Part shown: in pieces, positions 9,634 to 18,540 of the stretch
Numbering within the stretch: the stretch's first letter is position 1
Layout: every line of letters begins with the position of its first letter
Position numbers and translations under genes: made by a program
Notes under the pieces: model-generated
Seen by the model: only the letters and a program-made list of their open reading frames with translations
What the model was told of the DNA's origin: nothing
The model's database searches: none
Origin: Dysgonomonadaceae bacterium zrk40
GTDB lineage: Bacteria; Bacteroidota; Bacteroidia; Bacteroidales; Dysgonomonadaceae
Direction: 5' to 3'
Length of the DNA: 64,000 nt
NCBI GenBank assembly: GCA_016916535.1
Contig: CP070276.1
Location: forward strand, 2,542,001 to 2,606,000

Positions 9634-10695
9634 ATGCAACGCAAAGCCCGTATCAAGGATATTGCAGAAATGGCAGGCGTCTCATCCGGCACTGTCGACA
9701 GAATCCTGCATAACAGGGGAAATGTATCAGAATCTGCCCGTAAAGCAGTTGAGGAGGTGCTGAAGAAAGTGAACTACAAGCCCAACATCCACATTTCCGG
9801 GTTATCACTGAAGCGAAAATACAAGGTGGTGATAACAACACCAAGTGTTACCGAGGGGGAGTATTGGGATAGCATACATTCCGGGATTCAACATGCACTT
9901 GAGGAATATGAGAATATACGCGTGAAGTGTCTGGTGCACACATACAATGAATTTGATGTTTACTCCTGTCGTGAGGTATATGACCGTATTGTTGAAATCG
10001 ATGCCGATGGGGTGATCATAGGGCTCACCTTTAAGGAGGAAACACTCCGGCTCACCCGATTGCTTGAAGAGCGGGGGATTCCCTATATCTTTGTGGATTC
10101 TACCATGGACAACAGTTCACCACTGGCATTTTTCACCTCCGATCATTACATGTGCGGTTATCTGATGGCCAAGCTGATCACCTCCATCATCCCTGCAGGC
10201 TCCGATATAGGCATGTCGCAAGCTGTGCGGATTGGCGATGAGAGCGCCAACACCAGTATCCTCCGAAAGAAAGGATTTCATGACTATCTGGAGGAGAAGA
10301 AGATCGCAAACAGCATCTTAAAAATCCCATTTTCTGCCTTTGAACCGGAGAAAAATGAGGCCTGGATGTCCGATTTTTTCCAAAGCAAGCATTCGGTGGG
10401 TGGTGTAGTCTTCTTCAACTCACGAGGAGGGTTATTGGCAGACTATTTCGCCAGGAATGGCATCAAAGATATTCACCTGATAGGTGTTGACCTTACGGTA
10501 TCCAATGTGAAAGGATTGCGTGAGGGATATATAGATTTTCTGATAGGTCAGGAACCCGAACACCAGGGTTTTCTAGCCATGAAGACAATGATAGAGTTCA
10601 TGATATACAGAAAGCCGGTGAAACAACGAAACTACGTACGCCTGGATATATTGACCCGGGAAACGATTGATTTTTACAGAGAATTCAATTACTGA
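9634..10695 (+). CDS. LacI-family transcriptional regulator, first of a tandem pair
   Basis: A 353-residue regulator from the ATG at 9634; an earlier in-frame ATG at 9511 would add 41 residues without family resemblance. The HTH is at residues 5-24 (RIKDIAEMAGVSSGTVDRIL), followed by the hinge segment VNYKPN and a periplasmic-binding-protein-like effector domain. TVDRILHNRG, with Asp where LacI/GalR usually has Ser, is a form common in Bacteroidetes. The gene is divergent from GH42 and 97 bp ahead of a close paralog. It probably represses or activates part of this locus in response to a sugar. The effector is not predictable, although rhamnose, galactose or an oligosaccharide would fit. No membrane segment or signal peptide is present, so it acts in the cytoplasm. 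Confidence 0.9.
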   Translation: MQRKARIKDIAEMAGVSSGTVDRILHNRGNVSESARKAVEEVLKKVNYKPNIHISGLSLKRKYKVVITTPSVTEGEYWDSIHSGIQHALEEYENIRVKCLVHTYNEFDVYSCREVYDRIVEIDADGVIIGLTFKEETLRLTRLLEERGIPYIFVDSTMDNSSPLAFFTSDHYMCGYLMAKLITSIIPAGSDIGMSQAVRIGDESANTSILRKKGFHDYLEEKKIANSILKIPFSAFEPEKNEAWMSDFFQSKHSVGGVVFFNSRGGLLADYFARNGIKDIHLIGVDLTVSNVKGLREGYIDFLIGQEPEHQGFLAMKTMIEFMIYRKPVKQRNYVRLDILTRETIDFYREFNY

Positions 10696-10792
10696 TTCAG
10701 TGAACCAAATATTTTCAGTATTAAGAAAAGGTTCTATAGTCTAAGATTCGTTGGGTTTCAAGTGATAGCAAGTGATTTGCAATAAAATGTCC

Positions 10793-11860
10793 ATGCAAGG
10801 AAAAATTCGTATCAAGGATATTGCTGAAATGTCAGGGGTTTCACCTGGTACCGTCGACCGTATTATTCACAATAGGGGACGTGTGTCGGAGACCGCCCGT
10901 CAGGCTGTTGAGGAGGTGTTGAAGAAAGTGAACTACAAACCCAATATCCACATCACCGGACTCTCTTTACGTCGGAAGTACAAGGTGATCATCACCACCC
11001 CCGACGTGATGGAGGGAGAGTATTGGGAGAGCATCCACATGGGAATTCGTAAAGCAATCCAGGTGTATGAAAATATCCGCATCAAGTGTTCCGTATATAC
11101 CTATAACCAGTATGACATCAATTCTTGCCGACGGGTCTATGACGAGATTGCAGAAATGGATACCGATGCTGTAATCATCGGTACCACTTTCAAGGAAGAG
11201 ACGCTAAAGTTGGTCAGAAAGCTTGAAGAGCGTGAGATTCCCTATTTATTTGTAGACTCGACAGTAGAAGATACTGCACCACTGGCCTATTTCACATCAG
11301 ACCACTATGTCTGCGGTTATCTAATAGCCCGACTGATCACCTCCATCACAACAATGGGATGCCGCATCGGGATGCTGCAGGCGGTGCGCATCGGTGATGA
11401 GAGTGCCAATACCAGTATCCTCCGCAAGAAGGGTTTTGCAGATTATCTGAGTGATAATGATATCTCCTCGGAAATTGTGCGGATCCCCTTTACTGCAATG
11501 GAACCAGAAAATAATGACCAGCAACTTGATCACTATTTTCAGGGGGAGCACGATTTTGGGGGAGTGGTGGTGCTCAACTCCCGGGGAGGCATACTCGCTG
11601 ACTATTTCTACAGGAAGTCGATAAAAGATGTCCGGTTGATATGTGTGGACATTACGCGACCAAATGTGGAGGGGCTCAGAAATGGTGTTATTGATTTCCT
11701 AATCGGTCAGGAGCCCGAACGACAGGGATTTTTGGCCATGAAGACATTATTGGAGTACCTCATTTACAGGGGATTCGTAAAAGTACAGAACTATGTCAGT
11801 CTGGATATCCTCACCAAAGATACCATCGATTACTACAACCGATTTAATTTCATCTCATGA
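10793..11860 (+). CDS. LacI-family transcriptional regulator, second of a tandem pair
   Basis: A 355-residue paralog of the preceding regulator. Starts at 10772 and 10787 are also possible; 10793 aligns with the MQxK N terminus of the first copy. Its HTH is at residues 5-24 (RIKDIAEMSGVSPGTVDRII). Long identical blocks are shared throughout, for example EVLKKVNYKPNIHI in the hinge and RIGDESANTSILRKKGF in the effector domain. Differences in the effector domain could alter ligand choice, while the recognition helices (GVSSGTVDRIL and GVSPGTVDRII) are nearly identical, so both may bind similar operators. It ends 23 bp from the convergent CE12 gene. This looks like a tandem duplication. Confidence 0.9.
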   Translation: MQGKIRIKDIAEMSGVSPGTVDRIIHNRGRVSETARQAVEEVLKKVNYKPNIHITGLSLRRKYKVIITTPDVMEGEYWESIHMGIRKAIQVYENIRIKCSVYTYNQYDINSCRRVYDEIAEMDTDAVIIGTTFKEETLKLVRKLEEREIPYLFVDSTVEDTAPLAYFTSDHYVCGYLIARLITSITTMGCRIGMLQAVRIGDESANTSILRKKGFADYLSDNDISSEIVRIPFTAMEPENNDQQLDHYFQGEHDFGGVVVLNSRGGILADYFYRKSIKDVRLICVDITRPNVEGLRNGVIDFLIGQEPERQGFLAMKTLLEYLIYRGFVKVQNYVSLDILTKDTIDYYNRFNFIS

Positions 11861-11883
11861 TTAAAAGGTGTAAAGGATATTTC

Positions 11884-12648
11884 TCAGCGGTCGGTTGTCT
11901 CAGGTAATAATATGTGCCGGTTAATCTGAGGTAGATCCAACGCACTGAGACCCTCCGCCACAAAACAGGCAATCTTTCGTGCACCTTTTTCCATGGTGTG
12001 TGTATCATCCTGCAAACCCTCCAGCCTCACCGGATCAACACCCGGTTCCACCCAACGGTAGTAAGGTTTTGATGCCTCGTCACCCAGCATGGTGACAAAA
12101 TCGCGCGTCCTGAGGTTGATGTCTATCAGATGAACCTGATGCTCCTCGGCCAGTTTCCGCATGATTGCTGGATATCCTTTCAACCGGTCATCGACCAGGT
12201 TCCCCTCCACAAAGGTACGCATGACGACTGAGGTGAGCAGTACAGGGGTCGCCTTTTTCTGTCGCACATCCTGAATCATCTTCAACAGGTTCTCTTCATA
12301 TGCCTGGTAGGATGCATGTCGCTCAGGACGCGTGGAAGAGTCATTGTGGCCGAACTGTATCAGTACGATATCGCCGGCGTCGGTTTCATTGAGCAGCCGT
12401 TCCCATCGGCCTTCAGCGATGAAACTCTTGGTGCTTCTGCCGCCAATAGCATGGTTGACCACGGTGATCTGGCTATCGAGGAACAGGGGCAGCATCTGCC
12501 CCCATCCTCTGATTAACCCGTCTCTCTCTTCGTTATAAGTCTGAGCAGTGGAATCGCCGGCAATCAATATTTTCACCGGCTTATTGGTAGCTTTGAATGA
12601 AGATACAACAATGAGTATCCCCAATATGAGGTAGATGATTTTTTTCAT
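11884..12648 (-). CDS. Rhamnogalacturonan acetylesterase, CE12 / SGNH hydrolase
   Basis: A 254-residue exported SGNH hydrolase with an N-terminal hydrophobic segment (residues 1-20). Block I is IAGDSTAQ (GDST at 31-34, Ser33 nucleophile), block II is GGRSTKSF, block III is QFGHND (His101-Asp103), and a C-terminal D-D-T-H segment supplies the catalytic Asp-His. The GDST with GHND pattern and size match CE12 RG acetylesterases, which remove acetyl groups from GalA of the RG-I backbone so that lyases and hydrolases can act. Its start overlaps the stop of the upstream GH2 by 4 bp, so the two are translationally coupled. It is the last gene of the 39.6-11.9 kb minus-strand run, and no obvious terminator is seen before the convergent lacI-type gene. 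Confidence 0.88.
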   Translation of the reverse strand: MKKIIYLILGILIVVSSFKATNKPVKILIAGDSTAQTYNEERDGLIRGWGQMLPLFLDSQITVVNHAIGGRSTKSFIAEGRWERLLNETDAGDIVLIQFGHNDSSTRPERHASYQAYEENLLKMIQDVRQKKATPVLLTSVVMRTFVEGNLVDDRLKGYPAIMRKLAEEHQVHLIDINLRTRDFVTMLGDEASKPYYRWVEPGVDPVRLEGLQDDTHTMEKGARKIACFVAEGLSALDLPQINRHILLPETTDR

Positions 12649-15644
12649 TTTGATGTCGTAAATGCCTGTTCATAAATATCGATCTCCACGATGCGAAGTT
12701 GTCCCTTCGCATCTTCGGCGTTGGGATCACGATAGAGATCAAGTTCTTTCGTGCCGGTGATTTCCACGATCTCGCCAAAGGCATCCTGATCGCTGCTCTG
12801 TCCAAGCAGCCGTACCTCAACGAATCGTCCCACTGTGGGCTCAATCGGTATGGCGACATAGCCGAGACTCTTTTCCGTTTTACCTTCATACACCTTTTGC
12901 TCATCAACATAGATTTCGATGGGATAGCTTCTCATACGCCAGCCGGTGAGCTTCAGTTCGATCTCCGAGATCAGGGCGTCCCGTTCCAGTTCGTAACGTA
13001 TCCAACCGGAGGAGAGCTTCCCGTCATTGGTCCACTCTGACAACTCGTTGTCATCGAAACTGTTTCTCACGCTTTCCGGATTTGATGCAGCCACAGCATT
13101 TAGGATCGAGATCTGATTGCGTGAAAGGGTGAATGATTCACCTCCCGTCACCTCACCCCTTTCCATATAGCTGGGAAGATGGTCGGCACTGATATATGTG
13201 GCAAGACCATTTTCCTCGCTGAATGGGATGGAACGGAAGGAGAGTGACGCCGGTGTCAGCCCCTCAGCCATGGCGTTTAATCTGATGTTCCCACTTTTGG
13301 TGGTGGAGCGAATCAGGAGACGATTCACACCGCCTTCTACCGGTAACTCTTTTGAAAGGATATAATTATCCGGTCCCTGTGCTATGCCCCCTCTCCATTC
13401 AGCCGGTCCGGCAAGATCGAAGGTGATCATGTTGTTAGCCAGAGGGCAACGGTTTCCTTTGCTGTCAACAACCTCAACCTCTGCCAATACAAGGTCGGCA
13501 CCATCGGCCTTGAAGCCGTCGGGAGCCTGCATGAGTCTCATCCGGATGGCTGCCGGTTCATCGGCTGTGGTGAGCTGATGACGGCTCATCTCCTTTTTAT
13601 CGGTATCGTAACTGACCGCCTCAATGCTTCCCGGTTCCCATAGTATGTCACTGAATGTGAACAGGAAATGGTTATTTCGCTCTCCGAACCCTTTGGATGT
13701 GCCATTGATGAAAAGCTCCACTTTTTCTCCCGTAGAAACCACATAGATATCTTTTTTTGTGTTGGGTGAATAGTTCCAGTGACCCACGATGTGTGTGCGG
13801 TGGTTCTCGATGTCAACCCATCCATTCCACATCACCCTATGTGCGAAGAAGCCGTCCTTGGGTATACGCATCGGGTCGGTCACCCCACTGCGACGGTAGT
13901 TTTCCTCACCCCTGAAATGGGTGTTACTGTCGGAGAAGATGATTTTTGCACCTCCCGAGCTGACTCTTTTCCCGGTGCCGGGACGAATTCTAAAATAGTC
14001 GTGCCACCTCCTCACGAGCTCAACGGCAAATGAATCCTGGTTACGGTTATAAGAGCTGGCATTTTGTCCTTTATACAGTGGTCCAGCCCCATTCTGATGA
14101 TAGGGGTAGGTGTAGTTATCCCAATATTTTCGCAAGCCTTCATCTCTACAGTACTCGGTGGCCCACATGGGGTGCCGCGCACTCTTGTTGATATAGAGCA
14201 TCTCACCTCCCCATTCCGCAAGTTTACTGTCAAGCATCTCCCGGGAGCCGATGGCACGTCCGCCATAGGGGTCATATCTGTCGCGCACGGCGATCATATC
14301 GGCCATGTGCTCCTCACTGATCGATTCGTTGCCACTCTCATAGAAGAGAATACTGGGGTTGTTCCTGTTGTAGATGATGGCATCGCGCATCAGTTCCACC
14401 CGCTGCTCCCATTGCCGGCCTCCCGCATCGCGCTCCGCATCACCCGCCGGCATGGCCTGGATCAAGCCTACCCGGTCGCACGACTCCACATCCTGCTTCC
14501 AGGGTGTGACATGCATCCAACGCACCAGGTTGCCGTTTCCTTCCACGATCATGCGGTTGCTGAAGTCACTCAGCCAGGCAGGAACAGACATCCCCACCGA
14601 CGGCCATTCGTTGCTGGTGCGCTGTGCATATCCCTTGAGCTGTATCACACGGTCGTTGAGCCAAATCATACCATCGGCAAAGCGAGTTTTCCGGAAACCA
14701 GTGCGGGTGGTCACCATGTCAACCGGTTCGTTGTCCACGAAGAGTGTGGTATGTACATTGTAGAGGTAACCATAGCCCCAGCTCCAGAAGTGTAGATCGT
14801 TCACCCTGCCGGATACCTTTGCAGTGATGGTTTCGCCAGGTTGTACCATCATCTCATTACCTGTAACCTCATGAATCACTTTGCCTTCCATATTCTCAAT
14901 GGTCATCCCAAATCGGAATGTACGAGGGTTTTCATGTTCATTCTTAATTTCTGACTCTGCGAAAATATTAGCACTTTTCTTGCTCACGTTGATCTCACGG
15001 GCATAAACATAGGTGCCGGTTGTCTTCAGGTTGCTGTATAGCGGCAGTGTCTGGTACAGCTTATTGGATACATGCAAGTAGACATTTTTGGGAATCCCGC
15101 CGTAGTTGGCATTGAAATTACGGTCGTTCCACTGATATCGCTGATCTGTTGCACGCTCCCTGTAGCTCCATGAATTGTCTATGCGCACAGCCACCACGTT
15201 CTCTTTGTTGAAGTTGATGTGATCGGTGATGTCGAACCCTGCTGCCATCACCCCATTTTCATGCAGGCCAATCGATTTGCCGTTGATAAAAAATTCACCG
15301 CCAAAGCGGATGCCTTCAAACTCAAGAAACACCTTTTTTACCCTGTCGCTTTTCGGTAGACGGAAATGTTTCCTGTACCAGACGATGGTATCAGTATGTT
15401 GGTCAATGGCTACCCTGAATGGTTCATCTTCATTGAACGCACGGGGAAAGGTGATTTCCTTCCACGTGTCATCATTCAATTTGGGGTCGTTGCCGTTGGT
15501 GATATCACCAATATGCAGCAACCATCGACTGTTGAAATTGTACTTAACCCGATCGCTTTCAGTCTGATCCGACATCGAAAACAAGGACTGAAAAAAAGAA
15601 GATAAGAGAAAAAGTGAAAAAATTAGTTTGATCTGTTTGTTCAT
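12645..15644 (-). CDS. GH2 family glycosidase with C-terminal discoidin-like domain
   Basis: A 999-residue protein with a signal peptide (about 1-23). The order is a sugar-binding jelly roll (about 35-190), an Ig-like domain, then the TIM barrel with LFYESGNES (Glu440 acid/base) and MWATEYCRDEG (Glu497 nucleophile). Further beta domains follow, including a DUF4982-like segment, and a F5/8-type or discoidin-like sandwich occupies about 840-999. GH2 covers beta-galactosidases, beta-glucuronidases and beta-mannosidases. The barrel differs from LacZ-type GH2, so galactosidase or glucuronidase/galacturonidase activity are both possible. It overlaps the following CE12 gene by 4 bp and is 60 bp from GH106. 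The extra C-terminal sandwich suggests binding to polymeric or branched substrate. Confidence 0.87.
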   Translation of the reverse strand: MNKQIKLIFSLFLLSSFFQSLFSMSDQTESDRVKYNFNSRWLLHIGDITNGNDPKLNDDTWKEITFPRAFNEDEPFRVAIDQHTDTIVWYRKHFRLPKSDRVKKVFLEFEGIRFGGEFFINGKSIGLHENGVMAAGFDITDHINFNKENVVAVRIDNSWSYRERATDQRYQWNDRNFNANYGGIPKNVYLHVSNKLYQTLPLYSNLKTTGTYVYAREINVSKKSANIFAESEIKNEHENPRTFRFGMTIENMEGKVIHEVTGNEMMVQPGETITAKVSGRVNDLHFWSWGYGYLYNVHTTLFVDNEPVDMVTTRTGFRKTRFADGMIWLNDRVIQLKGYAQRTSNEWPSVGMSVPAWLSDFSNRMIVEGNGNLVRWMHVTPWKQDVESCDRVGLIQAMPAGDAERDAGGRQWEQRVELMRDAIIYNRNNPSILFYESGNESISEEHMADMIAVRDRYDPYGGRAIGSREMLDSKLAEWGGEMLYINKSARHPMWATEYCRDEGLRKYWDNYTYPYHQNGAGPLYKGQNASSYNRNQDSFAVELVRRWHDYFRIRPGTGKRVSSGGAKIIFSDSNTHFRGEENYRRSGVTDPMRIPKDGFFAHRVMWNGWVDIENHRTHIVGHWNYSPNTKKDIYVVSTGEKVELFINGTSKGFGERNNHFLFTFSDILWEPGSIEAVSYDTDKKEMSRHQLTTADEPAAIRMRLMQAPDGFKADGADLVLAEVEVVDSKGNRCPLANNMITFDLAGPAEWRGGIAQGPDNYILSKELPVEGGVNRLLIRSTTKSGNIRLNAMAEGLTPASLSFRSIPFSEENGLATYISADHLPSYMERGEVTGGESFTLSRNQISILNAVAASNPESVRNSFDDNELSEWTNDGKLSSGWIRYELERDALISEIELKLTGWRMRSYPIEIYVDEQKVYEGKTEKSLGYVAIPIEPTVGRFVEVRLLGQSSDQDAFGEIVEITGTKELDLYRDPNAEDAKGQLRIVEIDIYEQAFTTSK

Positions 15645-15704
15645 TGCTGCTTTGTTTGCCTTTTGTTTTTTTGATCACTGATTCACCACCTGAATCAACC
15701 TTTT

Positions 15705-18494
15705 TCAGGGTGAAACATTTTCCAACTCCGTGATGGTTATAGGGCCCAGCAATCCGGATGGCATCACCTTCCAGATATCGAACTGTGTTGGTTGGTAAGT
15801 GATACTTACAAAATTGATCTCATGGAAAATCCGCCACTCCACACCTCTCCGGTCAAAATCGGCAATGCGGTTGGCAGGCAGGTTGGTCACATCAATCTCG
15901 ATGCTGTTCTCTCCCTCTTTTAACAGGGATCCGATCCTGGTTTCGAAAGGGACGGCATAGAGCGTGTCGGCAACTTCACCGTTGATGCGCACCACGGCAC
16001 TTTCACGCACATCCCCCAATGAAAGGAGATAATCTGCTTCCGGATTTTTTCTGAGCTCAAATGTAAGGCTGTATTGACCTGTTCCCATGTTCCGTTGCAG
16101 ATCATCATGCCCCAGTTCGGTCCAGGAGTGAAGGCTGTCGGGGGTATATGTCTCATCTATGGCAGGTTCACTATCGATGAAGGAGAGTTGCCATCCCCGG
16201 TCCAGCTGGATGGTCTGATCAACAAGCTTATAATAGCTCCATTTTTCTGCCTCGACCGGGTGATTGAATGTTTTTACTATCATCGACTCACCCGGTTTGA
16301 GCTGCAGGTATATCTCTATCCTGCCATTGTTCTTCCGCAGCGCGGCAACACCTTTTCTGCCACTCATCGGATCAAAAAGCATGGCACTTTCGGCGTCAAC
16401 ACCCATTGTCACCCATCCATCCACAGGATTGTTCTGCAACATCGCGAGGAAATAGATGTGTCCCTTCTCATGCTTTCTTCTCACCAGCTGACCGCCCAGC
16501 TCATTGACAAACTGTTCCCTGTTCTCATCCCAGCTGGAGAGCATCTCGCTGTAGTCGCTGCCGGTGATCACGGTTCCTTTTCCCATCTTCTGTTGAACTG
16601 TTGTTTCGAAGCTGCTCACTTTCGGTAAACCGGAGAGGAGATTGTTAAATTGGTCCCTGCGTTTTTCCAGATCGGTTAGTCCCGGCACATCGGACGGGTA
16701 ATGCTCCGAGAAGAGGATGGTCGCTCCCTGTTCGGTAAGACGGGTGATCTGTTCCATCGTTTTCAGTGGAATTAGTTTCACAGCTGGCAGAATCAGTGCC
16801 TTGTAGGTTGTGCCTCCCTCGGTTTTCAGCAATCCGTTTTCCACCGTTGTGGTCTGCAGAAAGCGGTCAGAGATGTAATCCAGGTCAAATCCGCTCTGCA
16901 TGATTCGGTCTACCGCATCGCCAAAGTCGGGCAGCTGCTCGCGCATCCCATGGATGGCGAATGTGGTGAAGAAATGTCCTCTCTGTTCATACCAGATGTC
17001 ATAAATCGGAAGGTAGAGCAGGAAGTCATTGTCCGGTTGGCCGCTCTGTAGGAACGACTGCACACGGGTGATGTATCGGAAGAATGCAGGGGCATCCTTC
17101 CAGAAAGGATTGGTGGGCGACATATCCACAGAGGCGTAGAATTTCCATCCGGGCCATGCTGCCTCTTTGGGTGAATAGGTGCTGCCGTGAAAGAAGACAC
17201 GGTTCACACCTGAGGTGAACATTTGATCGATCTCCGGTTTGGCTTGTGACAATGACGTTCTGAAATGTTCTGTCAGCCAGGTAAAAGTTTCTGATGAGGT
17301 ATATCTTTTTCCTGTGATGTGTGCTGCGGAAGAGGCATACTTCAGGATGGTGGGGTCACTGTCGTTCTCCTTGCGGATGGTATCTTTTCTGAGGCCCGGA
17401 ATGTCAAAATCGGTGATGCCGAACGATTCACATTCCGGTATGTCGACTGCTGCGTAGAGATCGATCAGGTTGGCCGGCGATCCATGTGCCTGGTTGCGTG
17501 TCTTCACACCGTGCCCATGTGCCCATTCGGTCCAGGGAATGGTGAAGTTTTCAAGCAGGATCTCACCCACTGTCTCGCGATAATCGGCAATGACCCTGGC
17601 TGATTGATCGGTTGCACCGTTGTTCAGCAGATCAGGGAGATAATCCTGTAGCTTGTAGCTCCTCCTTTTTTCAAACTCATCCAGCAGGGTGGGGGTCCAG
17701 TCGGCCCCATACACTTCGTAGGAATCGTTGAAGAAGGTGTTTGGAAAAGGTATGTTATTCACTGCAAAAGCTTTGTCGAAACGTTCGAGGTATCGGTCCA
17801 CTGCATTTCTGTCCAGGTGATCAAGCACATATCCTTCACCCCCGGGGGCCGCTCTCTTCACCTGTTGTCCGGTCTTACCCACAAAGAGAGCAATCAATCT
17901 CCAGCTGTCACCTTCGGGAGCTAACCAGTCCAGATAACCCTCCTCATCCACCTTGTCGGTGAGATCCAACACATCACCTTTCTCACTGTAAGCCATTAGC
18001 TTATCCAAACGTGCAGTTGCTCTCTGCCGCTCTGCAATTACTTTCACAGGATCTTGAAGACGTTCACCACCCGACAGGGAATAGCCACTGAAGAGCGCCC
18101 TTGTAGCTGCCTCTTCCACACTCACCTCCGGCCCCCCGAAGGGCCATCCGGTACCGTTGTTCATGTCAACCCCCATTCCTAATCGTGATGCTTCGGCGAT
18201 GGTAAAAGAAAGCATGTTCATCCACCGGGGTGAGAGATAGTCGATATAGTGCTCTTCGCGCCCTTTCACCCCATAGATGGGTGTGATTTCCACGCCGCCA
18301 ATACCGGCTTCACTCAGCGCCTCCAGGTTGTAGCTTAGGTTTGCGGAGTCGAGATCATTGCCCATCCACCACCAGCGTGTCCAGGGTTTGTTTTCGTTAG
18401 TCTGTTCCGGCCATTCGGTATCTGCTCCCCAGTTGTTGCAACCGGTAAGCAGCATTGTGAGTGTGGTGAAGAGAAGTGCAATTTGCTTTTTCAT
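15705..18494 (-). CDS. GH106 alpha-L-rhamnosidase, lipoprotein
   Basis: A 929-residue protein from the ATG at 18494, which begins a lipoprotein signal ending LLTGC (Cys19). An upstream in-frame ATG at 18554 would overlap the preceding gene and read through an AAAC repeat, so it is rejected. KPWTRWWWMGNDLDS, GIGGVEITPIYG and GMGVDMNNGTGWPFGGPEVS near the N terminus are hallmarks of GH106. A Rossmann-like region and C-terminal jelly rolls (about 780-910) complete the usual length of the family. GH106 enzymes invert and release L-rhamnose from RG-I, RG-II or glycoside ends; this one would provide substrate for the rhamnose mutarotase encoded about 8 kb upstream in the same run. Confidence 0.92.
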   Translation of the reverse strand: MKKQIALLFTTLTMLLTGCNNWGADTEWPEQTNENKPWTRWWWMGNDLDSANLSYNLEALSEAGIGGVEITPIYGVKGREEHYIDYLSPRWMNMLSFTIAEASRLGMGVDMNNGTGWPFGGPEVSVEEAATRALFSGYSLSGGERLQDPVKVIAERQRATARLDKLMAYSEKGDVLDLTDKVDEEGYLDWLAPEGDSWRLIALFVGKTGQQVKRAAPGGEGYVLDHLDRNAVDRYLERFDKAFAVNNIPFPNTFFNDSYEVYGADWTPTLLDEFEKRRSYKLQDYLPDLLNNGATDQSARVIADYRETVGEILLENFTIPWTEWAHGHGVKTRNQAHGSPANLIDLYAAVDIPECESFGITDFDIPGLRKDTIRKENDSDPTILKYASSAAHITGKRYTSSETFTWLTEHFRTSLSQAKPEIDQMFTSGVNRVFFHGSTYSPKEAAWPGWKFYASVDMSPTNPFWKDAPAFFRYITRVQSFLQSGQPDNDFLLYLPIYDIWYEQRGHFFTTFAIHGMREQLPDFGDAVDRIMQSGFDLDYISDRFLQTTTVENGLLKTEGGTTYKALILPAVKLIPLKTMEQITRLTEQGATILFSEHYPSDVPGLTDLEKRRDQFNNLLSGLPKVSSFETTVQQKMGKGTVITGSDYSEMLSSWDENREQFVNELGGQLVRRKHEKGHIYFLAMLQNNPVDGWVTMGVDAESAMLFDPMSGRKGVAALRKNNGRIEIYLQLKPGESMIVKTFNHPVEAEKWSYYKLVDQTIQLDRGWQLSFIDSEPAIDETYTPDSLHSWTELGHDDLQRNMGTGQYSLTFELRKNPEADYLLSLGDVRESAVVRINGEVADTLYAVPFETRIGSLLKEGENSIEIDVTNLPANRIADFDRRGVEWRIFHEINFVSITYQPTQFDIWKVMPSGLLGPITITELENVSP

Positions 18495-18508
18495 TTTCCT
18501 TTTTTGTT

Positions 18509-18528
18509 GTTTGTTTGTTTGTTTGTTT
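18509..18528. repeat. Tetranucleotide tandem repeat (GTTT)5 in the GH106 leader
   Basis: Five perfect GTTT units (AAAC on the coding strand), flanked by further partial units, lie 15-34 nt upstream of the GH106 start codon. The upstream GH2 stop is at 18541. Length changes by slippage would alter spacing between the coupled genes. Any regulatory effect is speculation. Confidence 0.8.
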
Positions 18529-18540
18529 GATCTGAGATTA

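Noticed and set aside
14064-14795. Long plus-strand open frame opposite the GH2 gene
   Set aside because: It is antisense to a clearly coding GH2 barrel and shows no family features; other long frames opposite genes were rejected for the same reason.
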